NCBI GenBank assembly: GCA_033675265.1 | Contig: JAUJYZ010000742.1 | Location: 424,780-488,779 of the forward strand | Source: Actinostola sp. cb2023 | Taxonomy: Eukaryota; Cnidaria; Anthozoa; Actiniaria; Actinostolidae | Length of the DNA: 64,000 bases | Direction: 5' to 3' | Shown here: positions 36,001 through 47,100 of the stretch, piece after piece | Position numbering within the stretch: the stretch's first letter is position 1 | How the letters are laid out: the number at the start of each line of letters is the position of its first letter | Notes under the pieces: generated by a model | Database searches by the model: none | What the model was told of the DNA's origin: nothing | Seen by the model: the letters and a program-made list of their open reading frames with translations, nothing else | Program-made: the position numbers and the translations under genes

Positions 36001-37506
36001 TGTCCTATCTTAGGTAGCCTAACCATTGTTTCTGAGGCTATTTATAATTATAAAAAATATATATTTGCATGCGTGCGTCTTTTTTTGATGGGTTTCCTGT
36101 GGTAGAGCGCGCGCGCGATACGCATTATATTGGGAACCCTGTGCATATAAATGTATAATGTTGGGATCCCTGTGTACGTCATGCGGGACGCGCCCGCAGC
36201 AATGTGTATATTGAAACAAGGTATGAAACTCGGTCACGTGACAAATATGTTTTTGCCCCTAATCTTTGAATAACTAAACTTGACCGTATTCACTAAACAC
36301 TTCATAAGTATCAGTCATCTAACTTCACCGTAAGCGGAGAAACTTGATATTTTGCGCCTTATGGACCGATGTGCGCCGCATCTAGCTGGTGCACTTTTCG
36401 TGAAACATTCGGGATTTTGCCTTCGAGAGGACATCGGCAAGCGCTCGTCAAATCTGAACTGTGCTCTTTTTGGCAGTTTTAGTATTTCTATTTTCACTAA
36501 ACATAAGTCAAAACATCTACAATATACTTTATGTGTTTTGTGTTTTGATTTTTATAAAGTATTTGTTTTGTGTTTTGATTTTAATCAATTAAAATGCTTC
36601 AGAATTGAGGCATTGTGTTTTAAAATGCTGAATAGTCTCAATATTTAGTACTGTACAACACATTTTTGCTATCAGTGCTTGTACACAAAATGACAAACAA
36701 ACGTATTTATTTCAACAATCAGTTAACATAAGTTCACTAGCTTTCTACGCACTGTTTTGCCGTTCTTTCTGTGCAATTTATTCACTATATTGATCAGTAA
36801 TACCACTATATTGATCAGTAATACCACAATCGACAAGTTGTGAATGAATAACAATTCGTAATATGAACAATTTGTAAGAACTTCGGGACTTGGATATTTA
36901 CGTTCTTACGAAAACCGTATTATTTAATTACTCTTTGTTTCTCTCAGTGATAGTCATTTGCCGGCTAAATGAGTTGTTCTATTTCAATGACAATAATGAA
37001 GAACTGTTGATTTTTACTGAGTTCACATCAACTTAATTCATGAGTCGTCCATCTTCATTCATGTCTCCTTCGATGTCAGTGAATTTGAGTTTGTCTATAT
37101 TTTTGCTTTAGATGGTTTATGCTGTGTTGGCATTCCCTTGTGTTTTAAGAACAACTGTAAGAAAGTAAAAAAAATACGTCAAATACTTTCTAGATGAGAC
37201 AGTCAAAATGTTTAAAAAAAACAGGTGAAGTACCATCAGTCGGTTGAGAAGTGAGTTTTGATCACTGAAATTGACGGACAGTACTTACACAAGTCAAATA
37301 GCTCAGTCATAATTTATAAAAAAAAAAATTTGCTGAGGATTACTAAGCCCTTCTGCCCTAGTATAGGCAAGTCCTTTTATTAGAGAACATTTAGAGCAAA
37401 TACTACGTTATTACCTCAATAAATCTCTTCAGATGTCTCACCTACGGTGGACGAGAAGGGCCACTTCAAACTTCAAACTTCAAACTTCAAATAGCGTCTT
37501 CTGACA
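36001..37506. other. Single-copy stretch with small repeats, no gene seen
   Basis: Holds an alternating GC run at 36108-36116 (GCGCGCGCG), two ~20-bp direct repeats of TTGGGAACCCTGTG type near 36130-36175, and two copies of TGTGTTTTGATTTT near 36537-36582. A 22-bp direct repeat (ACTATATTGATCAGTAATAC type) lies at about 36784-36828, and four CTTCAAA units at about 37463-37492. Open frames here show no family motif. Confidence 0.5.
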
Positions 37507-37671
37507 ATGTGGTCAGCGGGGATTTTGTCACGCTATCCACGGCGTAACACGACTAACACAGCAAAAATACGAGAGCTCGTTAAACAAATAAGAGAAAAAC
37601 GTACAACATCAGCTTCTGATGTTGCAACATCAACTTCCAGTGTCACTAATCGTTCTTCCAGAACGAGCAAG
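37507..37671 (+). CDS. Candidate first coding exon (55 codons)
   Basis: The ATG at 37507 opens an uninterrupted 165-bp frame ending at a strong donor AAG|GTAGGT in phase 0. The peptide begins MWSAGILSRYPRRNTTNTAK and continues into a Lys/Arg-rich helix-like stretch (IRELVKQIREKR) and a Ser/Thr-rich tail. No domain is recognised. It is on the same strand as the kinase exons further right and could be their first exon, but the 7 kb between is mostly transposons. The inverted copy at 57473-57637 is unchanged in frame. Confidence 0.35.
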
Positions 37672-38223
37672 GTAGGTTAAATTGTGCGTTAAAAAGGCTT
37701 ACCAGCCTTTTGTCTAGATAACGATGGCTCCTCGTGTACCACGATCTATTCGTTCTGTACAATGGGTGGTCTTTGAATCTATTGTTTTTGACTTTTGTTT
37801 GAAAAGAATGATGTCTGTTGTGCTCTTCTACACGAAGTTAATGACATAAATCAAGCTTTCTTTATAATAGGGGGTGGGGCCGTTTGGTGTTTGGCCAGAG
37901 TACACCCTCGCATATTTGAATAAGAATAGAGTTCTTTGTTTTATGATAACTTGCGCGCGTTCTATAAGAAATTTAGTAGTATTTAAGAGTGAATGTCTGA
38001 TAGAACCGAGAATCGCAGGTCAGCGACCCCTTGGACAAATGTCTCAAATTTTGCCAGATGATACCTTTGGGTAACCTATTTTCGAAAAGCATATTAAAAG
38101 GTTCCAGCGCCTTTTTTCATTTTTTTTTAAATTTGAGAAAGTTCAAAAGTGTGGTCGAAGTGCTGTTTTTTTGATTGTCGCGCTGTCCAAATAATGGCGC
38201 GAGTACTAAGCGTCACTGTAGCC
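37672..38223. other. Non-coding stretch, probable intron
   Basis: I see nothing here apart from poly-T tracts near 38115-38130 and an unremarkable 66-codon frame (37874-38074). Confidence 0.4.
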
Positions 38224-38227
38224 TTAA

Positions 38228-39362
38228 AGGGGCACTGTCACGACGCGCGCATGCGTCAATTTTAATGATATGCTGAGATTTTTAATGATATGCAGAGGTC
38301 AACGAACTCGTTTGTTTACGAAGAGAAATGCGCTAGTAAATTTCAATGTTGTGTTTTGAAAGTGTTTTACCGTCAAGCTTTCGCAGAGTGCTTCCAAGTT
38401 ATTCAGAATATACAACCTTTACAGCGTGTGACCTAAATATTTCATGAAATAAGTACTTATTATAGCGACTTCTGGTGAAGGAACGTCGATAAATAGCAGA
38501 CAATCCGAGGTGACAACTCAGGTCTCAGATGAAGTTATTCACATTTCACATCGCTAAAAACCAAGTCCGTATTTAACTTCTTTGCTTCAAAAAAGACTAA
38601 CGAAGATGTACATGTCACTACTGTATAAGGTACTCGTGTTTTCTTAAATTGTAAGAGTACAAAAGAGTGCAAAAAGAACTGCACAATATAATTCCCGTGT
38701 GAAAAGTATAATCACTGAGTTCTCTTTGCCGTTGTGTCACTACTTCCAAACCTCGCAGAAATAAAAACTCATACAATGTGACAGTTGTTTGCAATAGCTT
38801 CAGTTCATATGAACTCGAAGGAATACATTGATATGATGTATACAACTGAGTTCTTTTTGAGAACATAATAATTCGAGTGAATATAATTAAGTCAATGAAC
38901 GCATTGTCAAACATTGTTGTTGTCGTTCGGAATACTTTCCTACCTCCTTTGGTACTCCAGAGCTGTTAAAGAGAAGTATAGCGAACTCAGAATCTGTAGT
39001 ATAACCGTATTCTATCTTCCCAGTAAACCAAAAACTTATAAACCTGTCGCCTGAATACATTCGTTGTCAACCACTACATCCCGGCGGCCGCCATGAGAAG
39101 CCATCGCCATCGCTCTCGCCGATTAAATAAAAAGCGTATAAAATTGGACTTCAAACCAAAAATAACTACCTACAAATACGAAACAACAATCAATCTAAGT
39201 ACTGAATAAGTATCATCTTCTAGAGTGCAAGGATTACAATGATATAATTCGATATATTAACACACTGAATTTGAATTTTCCTCGGGTCTCTTGAAAGCGT
39301 TGGTCAACGATTTCAAGATTGAAGCCAAGATTCGCGCATGCGTGTGTCGTGACAGTGCCCCT
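38228..39362 (+). mobile_element. Non-autonomous TTAA-type DNA element, copy B
   Basis: Flanked by TTAA at 38224-38227 and 39363-39366. Ends AGGGGCACTGTCACGACGCG and, read inward from the right, AGGGGCACTGTCACGACACA. Closely related to copy A along most of its length, including the CCCGGCGGCCGCCATGAGAA block, and lacks a transposase frame. Its right TTAA is shared with the next element. Confidence 0.75.
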
Positions 39363-39731
39363 TTAAGTAGCGGTCCAGCTAAGAGGTAGGCAGAATAACA
39401 ATAGACCGATACAGTGTGGTATGTTGGTGAACTTTTCGGTAATCCTTTAATTAAATTAAATCAATGCCTGCTATTGGACGAGAGGCCAAAAAAGCGCGCG
39501 AAATTTGAATTTGTTTCATAATTATCATGCTCGTTCAAAGTATTTGACCGTATTTTGTTTATTGCTATGGCTTACCAGTAACTTTTGTTGGAACATACTC
39601 AAATTTTGCCAAAATCGTATGCGCCAAAGCTCTGAATAGGAGCAGAATATATATATTTGCGAACTTTGGGGCCGGAACATATCAATTATCGGCAGTGATG
39701 TCATAGAAGAAATGTCATATTTATTTGTGGT

Positions 39732-40569
39732 GATTTAAATAACTATCGTTCCATTTCAGTACTGCCAATTTTGTCTAAAGTATTGGAGCGTCACGTTCAT
39801 ATCCATCTTTATGAATATCTTAACAACAATAACCTCTTGTATGCCTGCCAGTCTGGCTTCCGAAGACATCATGGAACAGATACAGCTCTCATTAAAACCG
39901 TAGATAAAATCCTTCTCGACTTGGACAAAGACTGTGTAAATGGCTTAGTGCTCATCGACTACCGCAAAGCATTCGACATGGTTGATCATAACATTCTGAT
40001 GGCGAAACTAAAGGTTTATGGAATGTCAGACTGCACGAGTAAATGGTTCTCCTCCTACCTCAACCACAGACAGCAGTGTGTTTCTCTTGATGGACAGTTA
40101 TCTAATTGTATGGATGTCAAACATGGGGTGCCTCAAGGAAGTATTTTGGGTCCGTTGTTTTTTATTATTTACATCAAAGACCTGCCACTTCATATTCAGT
40201 CTTCCAATGTACAAGTAGACCTTTATGCTGATGACACAAGCTTGTCCTACTCCACGAATGTGACCTCCATGGACAATATGAACAACACCTTGAATTGTGC
40301 TTGGAGTGATGTTGAAAATTGGGTGAACGCCAATAAACTTCCATTAAATGAATCGAAGACAAAAACTATGTTAATCACTGGAAAACGTTTGGATGCCAAG
40401 CTAACATCTGATGAAAGGCAGTTATCTATCAATACGTCTGGTGGTGAAGTTATAGAGCAAGTTGATTCAGCAAAGCTACTTGGCTTAGTCATCGACAAAC
40501 AAATGTCATTTACCAACCATATTGATACACTATGTAAAAAACAATCTCAAAGGATAGGTGTACTTAATA
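39732..40569 (+). pseudogene. LINE ORF2 reverse transcriptase, N-proximal part
   Basis: The frame contains NNYRSISVLPILSKVLER (RT domain 0/1), SGFRRHHGTDTA, LVLIDYRKAFDMVDH (block A with the first catalytic Asp), KHGVPQGSILGPLFF (block B) and DLYADDTSLS (block C, YADD at 40224-40235). It then runs on through the thumb region to RIGVLN. The YADD box and block order are those of non-LTR retrotransposons of the CR1/L2/Jockey group. The apparent extension to 40676 is read into the inserted transposon. The endonuclease and 5' half are missing, so it cannot be autonomous. Confidence 0.85.
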
Positions 40570-42821
40570 GACCTTTTGCGTATAAGACATGTGTCCTATG
40601 TACCAGAATGTCCTACTTATGTCAGGGTATTGTTATGCATGCACGTGAGAGACATAGGGATCCATTAATGGCGTGAAAACATGAAGTATGCAGATTAATA
40701 TTTCGCCATTGTGAAAGTTGTGAATTTTATTGCTGCATGCAAGCGAGTGTGACTGTGGAATTCTTTGCAAACGCGGAATGTAATACGATTAGTATAGAGT
40801 GTTCGTTTGCCTTGCGTTGCCGAAACTGAGATCAAGGTTGACTGTCAGGGCTTGCCTGATATTTGTTTGCGGGTTTTGGAACCCTAAAATATAAGAAAAC
40901 ACACAATTTGTAGCGACCACAATGCACTTTGGTCTGGGAATGCAATATGCAACAAAACCTAGGACAACGTGTTTTTGAATTGTATCAGGAGCCCATTACT
41001 ATTATGGGCTCCTGGCTGTATACACGTATATCCATGTTGGAAAGTTAAAATAAATATGTGGATATAGTATTAAAAATGATTAGTGTTGGTTTAGATGGGC
41101 ATTGGCGCATTGGGTAAGTCTCTGCAGTTACTCGTAGGCTAATGAAGCAAAATTTAGACCCCCTAATTGTCTGAGCTCTCGTAAGCGACCATCTCCCGTA
41201 AGCAACCACCTCCCGTAAGCGACCAATAGGCTTGACATTTTGGGTGGTCGCTTAATGGAGGTTCGACTGTATTTATTTTGCTATGCATGGTTTATTGTTT
41301 GCCATCTATTTCATGCTAGCGCTGACATTGTGTGCGCTTTTCTCTAGTTCTTAGTTTTATACTAAAGACTGGTTCGCATTTGATCACTACGTTCGTCGAA
41401 TCGAAAAACGTGCCCAGCGATCGCAGCGATTCACACAAATTTTAAAACATAATCCCGAATAATCAAGTTACCACACAGATGTCAGCTGCATTTATACCTC
41501 GTTCTGGTGTCAGATTACTATTAATTTACTTACTTTTTAGCAATTTCAATTGAAAGTGGATAGAAATACCTCTAAATAACATCGGAATTAACGCCGTAGA
41601 ACCTCCATGTATCAATAAACTAAGTTAACATTTAAAAAAATAGATTATTAAGGTGAATAGTGGCGCTATATAAAATGTATTATTATTATTATTATTTATA
41701 TTGAAGTGATTTCTAAAATAAAAAAATAAGGGTGATAGACACGTTAAAATTGATAAATAATGAATTAATAAAAGGTAATAAAAAAGAATGAATTGATAAA
41801 ATAAATTTAAAATCAGGATTTTGAAAAACTGATCATTGTTTGCAAGACAAATTAATGCAATTTTAGGACACTCGATCGTTGCCGTCAGTTCCGCAGTCCA
41901 AACTTTTCAGATTCTCAAATTTCCCAGGATCACTTTTGCGGCGACTTGGGGATCATTTTTGCGGCGGTACAAGTAGCCTGCGTATCGATCCAAAGGGAAG
42001 TGGGAAGGGGGGAGGAGGAGTGGAAGGGAAAGCGGGAGAGGGATTGGCAAGGATATTAGTGTCAATATGCAAATATCATTAATTTACTATATTTATCACT
42101 TCATCTCAGCTTCACGTGTGAAAATCTCCTTTGGGTAGAAATAAAGAAAAATAGATATTGAATGTTTATAGAAACTAACGGAATTCCACATAAATATAAT
42201 GTCTAATGCAAAAAAAAAACCAATGATTGTCACAGTTGACTCTGACATAGACAATTTCAGTCGATGGAGTGCACGCGTTGTATCCGTAAAATACTAACTA
42301 TTTAGCGACTATAAATAAATTGCATATTTCAGTTAGCACAGTTGCACAATATATTGCGGTTCAAACAATAACAACCACGTTGAATGGTTTGAACAACTTT
42401 ATTTCATTTTATTTTGTTTTATTAGCTTTGCCATATAGCAGGGTCACCACAACAGCGTTAGCCAATCACTGCGGGCCCGTAGGACAGACCATACTTTACA
42501 AAATTTTATCGATTTACATCAATCCTTTGTTGTTATTTTTTTTTTTTTTCTGATGGTTATAATGCGTGCACACAAAATCCTTTGTTGAAACTAGTGGTAT
42601 TTTGCACTATTTGTTCGAATTGTTCGTGCTATTGAATGCACTCTAGCATTAATGGTATGCAGCTTACAAACTAACAAAAGATGCTGATAACTATATAGCA
42701 CATTGTTGGTAATGTGAAAGCATGCAGATCGGCGGTGTGAACCTCCTCATTATCTTGTTCGCGTGCCCTGATAAGTAGGACGTCCTGGTACATAGGACAT
42801 ATGTCTTATACGCAAAAGGTC
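40570..42821. mobile_element. 2.25-kb DNA transposon nested in the LINE
   Basis: Terminal inverted repeats of 56-58 bp (40570-40627 and 42766-42821) begin GACCTTTTGCGTATAAGACA on both strands and differ at about four positions. The flanks carry TAATA at 40565-40569 and 42822-42826, a 5-bp target duplication (3-bp AAT if the ends include one more base). Excising it with one TAATA rejoins the LINE frame exactly. No transposase frame is present, so it is non-autonomous; the superfamily is unresolved. Confidence 0.75.
41161..41271 (-). mobile_element. Pogo/Tigger-like terminal fragment with 18-bp subrepeats
   Basis: On the minus strand, CAGTCGAACCTCCATTAAGC follows a TA and continues GACCACCC, resembling pogo-type ends. 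Inside it, three ~18-bp units built on CCGTAAGCGACCA lie at about 41178-41229. Only one terminus is seen. Confidence 0.45.
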
Positions 42822-42826
42822 TAATA

Positions 42827-43365
42827 GGATCAAGTCGTGCTTACCATTACAACAAAGAGTTCTCTACTACAATGCAATGATAAGACCTGTAATGAGCTAT
42901 GCCAGTGTTGTTTTGGCATAAGTGCTGTAAGGACAGTTTGCTGAGGATCCTACGCCTTCAAAAGAGAGCTGCGAGAACAATTCTTGACGCTCATGCAAGA
43001 TCTTCTTCAGTTATGCTGTTTAACAAACTACGATGGTTGTCATTCTACAATGACGCGAAAATTGCCAAGTGTCTCATCATGTATAAGAGATCTCAGAACA
43101 TTGTGCCTCAGTATTTAATTGACTCCTTAATATTAAACTCAAATGTACATTCTAGGAACACTAGATACTCCAAAAGTAGTTTTGTTTGCCCTAAATTCAA
43201 AAGGGTGTCTGAAGGAGGAAAATCTTTTGTAGTTTTTCAGCAACTCAACTTTGAAATAGCCTACCACACAATATGAAAACCAAACCTAGTTTGAAGTCAT
43301 TTAAGTCAGCCATTTATAATATGTTTTTTGACGAACAGTCTTCGTTCAATCATTTTAATCCGTAA
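42827..43365 (+). pseudogene. LINE ORF2, C-terminal part
   Basis: Continues the reverse-transcriptase frame after the nested transposon: RIKSCLPLQQRVLYYNAM, IRPVMSYASVVWHKCC, LLRILRLQKRAARTILDAHA, and a C-terminal tail ending at TAA 43363-43365. This matches the C-terminal domain of CR1/L2-like ORF2 proteins. The left-arm copy has an extra T near 42911 and extra T's near 43235 that break the frame; the right-arm copy lacks these. In both arms a TGA stands where relatives have Trp (43257-43288 region), so the LINE is dead regardless. Confidence 0.75.
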
Positions 43366-43640
43366 AGTTTACGTATCAATTATTATCAGCTATTTAAATA
43401 TTTAATAATTAGTGTTGAAATATATAAAATTTATTATTGCATAGTATATGGATATATAATTATTAATTGTTATAAATACATTGTATATCAATCTAAATCT
43501 AAATCTAATTGTAGTATAGTGTAATTGTAGTGTAGGTTTTTAAGATATTTATATTATATTGTTATTTATTAAGTTTAGTGAGGGCCACAAGTTTGTAAGT
43601 GTATTTAACTTTTATGTGTTCCCCTCTTGAAATAAAGTCT

Positions 43641-43662
43641 TCATCATCATCATCATCATCAT
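43641..43662. repeat. (TCA)n tail of the LINE
   Basis: About seven TCA units follow AATAAAGTCT and mark the 3' end of the LINE. Confidence 0.8.
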
Positions 43663-44542
43663 TGTTTATTTCGTGAATTTCACAAGGTTTCTGAGTTCTA
43701 TTCAGTGTAGTTACTCTGAAAAGCTTCTGAAACGTTACATATTCTCATAATACGCTGCCCTAAACCACAACAGAGCAAATTAACAGAACGCGATAGGAAA
43801 AGTTTTCTTGATACAATAAATTAGCGCTTTTATTCAATCTGGCTTTTGAATTATCGTAACAAAGTAGTATATACTTGCTAGCAAAACGTTTGTTTTTTAA
43901 GTTTATGACCGAATTTCAAAAGACTTCTATTTTCTTTGTAGGTAAAAGGTCTGCGACATGTTACAACATATTATTGACAGGTCAACAGAGGTGCTTTGAT
44001 ACCGATTGGTTCACCTTGGTCTTTATGACACCTATAAAAATAGGATACTTCACTTGGGAAAAACCGTACACGTTTGTTGCCATTTATAGAACTATCTATA
44101 AGACTATTTTGATATGTTACAATCAAATATGTATGTAATTGCGTTGTATTTTGATATACCGGTATTTCTGACTACGATAGCTCATCCTTGCAATCGTTGT
44201 TGTTCATAGTAGAAAGCGACCTTCGACCTTCAAGATCGAAGCGTCCGTCACGTGCGTTCGTGTTTTTATTCGTAGGTCCTTTTTAGCGCATACGATTTTG
44301 ATTATATTTGGCGTAGAGAGCCTTATATGGCTCGGAATTAATCCAACGTCAAATTATCGTGGTAAAATCGGTTGGTCGTATTTTTGTTGATTTTTCGTGT
44401 TTTATCCAATAGGAAAGCCGGATTTAATTGGATAATTGGCAAATTGTTGACAGATCGTTTATTTGTTTTTGTATTTCGACTGCCTACCTCTTAGGCGAAC
44501 TGTTACTTAAAACTATTTTAATACCAATCAAACTTTACACAG

Positions 44543-44695
44543 ATAAAGAAGCACTATCGACAATTAATTTGAGTCCAAACATTGTTCTGATCTGTAAATC
44601 AAATATTTTTGCGAGCCATTTCGAGAATGAGTATAAATTGCACAGAAAGTTACGGCGAAAAATAGGGTATATTAAATCGCTTAAAAAGGTTCCTG
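44543..44695 (+). CDS. Candidate exon upstream of the kinase gene
   Basis: Acceptor CTTTACACAG and donor CCTG|GTATGT bound a 153-bp open stretch containing INLSPNIVLICKSNIFASHF and a basic run YKLHRKLRRKIGYIKSLKK. The phase fits the next candidate exon at 44800: the split codon G|AA gives Glu. No family is recognised. It starts 33 bp after the TTAA that bounds the large element. Confidence 0.35.
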
Positions 44696-44799
44696 GTATG
44701 TCATTTTTTCTACATTTAAACTTTATAGCCTTAAAGATATGTTATTGTAGTTTGTCTCTACCAAATTTCACGGTCAAAATCGCATTCTTTCCCAATCAG

Positions 44800-45024
44800 A
44801 AAATCGATCGTCCGAGTACTACTTTTGGCTGGAGCGTCATACTTTGACTCTTGAAAAGACATCAAAGTGGGCCGATAAAATTCGAAAACTACTTCTAAAG
44901 AAGTCTCAATGCACAGCTATTGAAGTTAAAAGACAGCGAAATGCTTTGCAAATCAATTCAATTCAATTTCTGCTAGACCTCACTAGTCTTAATCCCATAA
45001 CTTGTCAACAATATAATTTAATTA
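44800..45024 (+). CDS. Candidate exon, Lys-rich, upstream of the kinase gene
   Basis: Acceptor TTCTTTCCCAATCAG after a 104-bp intron. The frame reads NRSSEYYFWLERHTLTLEKT, SKWADKIRKLLLKKSQCTAI and EVKRQRNAL with no stop until 45119. A donor candidate GTACAT follows 45024, but the true end is uncertain. The right arm has one A fewer near 50270, which breaks the frame there. Confidence 0.35.
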
Positions 45025-45303
45025 GGTACATGATGGTACGTCTCATTTGCATTATTCATACTCTTGCTCGATTCGATCGCTCTCATAAACAACCGCATTC
45101 AATTCCAATAAAACAAGACTAGAAGATCATAACAGATCAAATCATTTAATATTCTGTTATTGACATTAAAAATAGTATTACTATTATTAAATTTGAAAAA
45201 CTTTTTGTGAAATAAAAAAAGGCTAATAGCTTCTTTCTGATACAAATTTAATTGGTCACAAAGCATGTTCTTTGTTAACTGTTATACATTCTTTTTCCTT
45301 CAG

Positions 45304-46367
45304 GGAAGGAAGCCCTTGTATATTTACTTTGGCTGAAAAAAAAGAAGAGCTAATGGGAAGTATACCCAAGTAAGACTCCCAGATGGTGGGGGGCTGAGGC
45401 GCCATCCATTTGAAGAAGGAGTGTCAATTGGACAGATTGAAAAAAATAGCACTAACAACATTTATAGACAATTGGACTGACAACGATTTGAAGAATGCAG
45501 AAGTGGCCAACTTTAAGGGTAATGAAATTGTTGAAGAATCCTTCATTTTAGAGGATTATTTGAAGAAGAATGGATTGTTTGCCTCACGAATACGGTTCTA
45601 TTTACTAACCAACTCAGCTGAGTTGAAAGAGAAAGACATCGGAGGAGAATCTGAATTTGATGACGATGAAGAGGAAGAGGGGGTGCCGGTTGAGTTTGAG
45701 GGCATCAACGAAAAATTATGTATTTCTGGACTCCAGCTCCAACACAGACTTGATGTTGAACTGGTATAAAGTCATAACTTCCAAGTATTCTGGCCAGCCA
45801 AGTCTGTGTATCGTCTCAGGATGGGACGACACCTATGATACGCGTTCTACTGACTGTTTGGATGATGATAGAGAAGAGTACAATCCTTTAAAGGACAAGT
45901 ACTTTGTCGGGGAAGTCATGATCGACAATAAAATATACCTCCAAAAGCAGTTGGTTCCAAACACAGATGAATTTATTTTCAGTTATCCAGAAGACAAACT
46001 AGTACCAGCAATTATGTATGAACCCGATGTTATCAATGGCTACAATGGGGACAATCTGATAATTGGAGTCATTGCAAATTTCCACAATGAACTTGGAGTA
46101 ATGTACTCCTGGTACAAAGATGAGCAGCTCATGTGTAATGGTAACAACCAGTGTCTTATTAAAGTGTTAGAAATAGGTACATATGTTGCTCAGGTATTAT
46201 ATGGTGAAGAAAGTTTTAGATCAGAACCGGTTAAAGTTGGTTTTGGAGGATGTGGGCAGTGAACCTAAGGAGAATAAAACTCAAGCAACAGCAAAAGAGA
46301 CCACACAGAGTTCCAGTGGACCTGGAGTACCCAAACTTCCTATTGGCCCTGAGAATGAGAGACAGAG
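45304..46367 (+). CDS. Ig-like/TKL-like kinase gene: exon with N-terminal and Ig-like domains
   Basis: Acceptor TTTTCCTTCAG and donor AGAG|GTAAGT. The exon encodes KYTQVRLPDGGGLRRHPFEE and an unnamed domain ending FASRIRFYLLTNSAELKEK, then an acidic linker (FDDDEEEEG). An Ig-like fold follows: LGVMYSWYKDEQLMC, CLIKVLEIGTYVAQV and FRSEPVKV, with the B-strand region and W but no second canonical Cys. It ends in a Ser/Thr/Pro-rich linker (SSSGPGVPKLPIGPE). No signal peptide or membrane segment is seen, so it is probably not a receptor. The frame needs corrections at homopolymers near 45437, 45713 and 46245. The right arm has the correct base at the last site but other errors elsewhere; the shift at 45713 is shared by both arms. 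Confidence 0.6.
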
Positions 46368-47100
46368 GTAAGTAAAGGTAAAATATTTTTACAAAGCATT
46401 TATATTTATTCAATAGGCAAGCGTTTGCAAGCATTAGACCACTTATACCAATATATCCATTTAGACACTATCCAATAAACTGTGAACATACTACATATTA
46501 ACTATCTGGGGAACATGGACTTGCACCTGAGGGGGGAGGTACTGCTGGACATGCTGGATAAGGTTGTACTGCCTATAGACCTAAAAATATAAAAGGACAC
46601 TGTATGGTAGACATATACCCAGAGAATGTACACCATTTCTAACCTAAAAAGTCAAAATCAATACCCTGTTCCAGTATGCACTTATGTACTTGTAATAGTT
46701 ATCACAGTGCTGAGGTAATAACTGAAATTCCACAAAAAGGGATACAGCTACTGGGCAAAAGATGCACACTCAAGCTGAAATAATACCCTATCCCAGACCA
46801 CAGAGTACAGACAACACCATACCCTAAAGGGCAGAATACCCATATAGCTCACATAAGGTGTGCCCATGGGTTGCCTCCTCTTGCCCTCTTCCAAGTTTGG
46901 TTGTCTGTCATCAATACAGACATATCAACAAGGCCATTGGGTGTCACCCAGCCCATTGTCCTGTAGACAACTTCTACCATGTTTTTTTTTTTTGGCAGTG
47001 TTCCCTTCTTGAGATACTAATTTTTCTGAAATTGACTAACTGACTACCCAAACATTATATATAATAACAACATAATAATAATTACCTTTGTAAATTTCAG
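46368..47100 (+). other. Intron of the kinase gene
   Basis: GTAAGTAAAG at the 5' end and TTTGTAAATTTCAG at the 3' end. 733 bp with no repeats recognised, apart from a poly-T run near 46983. Confidence 0.6.

Larger units (their letters stand above)
39728..43662 (+). mobile_element. 5'-truncated CR1/L2-like LINE, interrupted by a DNA transposon
   Basis: Coding sequence begins abruptly in the reverse-transcriptase domain near 39732 and the element ends after AATAAAG with a (TCA)n tail at 43641-43662. A 5' truncation plus a short tandem-repeat tail is typical of CR1/L2-type LINEs. It is split by the element at 40570-42821, so the LINE itself is about 1.7 kb. Confidence 0.75.
39367..44506. mobile_element. 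5.1-kb TTAA-flanked element with diverged terminal inverted repeats
   Basis: TTAA lies at 39363-39366 and 44507-44510. The left end reads GTAGCGGTCCAGCTAAGAGG and the right end, on the complement, GTAACAGTTCGCCTAAGAGG; both continue TAGGCAG. About 230 bp further in, both ends share CAAAATCGTATGCGC (near 39613 and, complemented, near 44290). The terminal repeats are therefore about 230-270 bp long but diverged. The middle is occupied by a LINE that itself holds another transposon, so the native element would be only about 1.2 kb. No transposase frame was found. Confidence 0.6.

Noticed and set aside
40174..40516. Minus-strand frames of 62 and 89 codons inside the LINE
   Set aside because: Shadows of the reverse-transcriptase frame.
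41879..42082. 67-codon Gly-rich frame in the nested transposon
   Set aside because: Low-complexity purine-rich DNA; no motif and no transposase signature.
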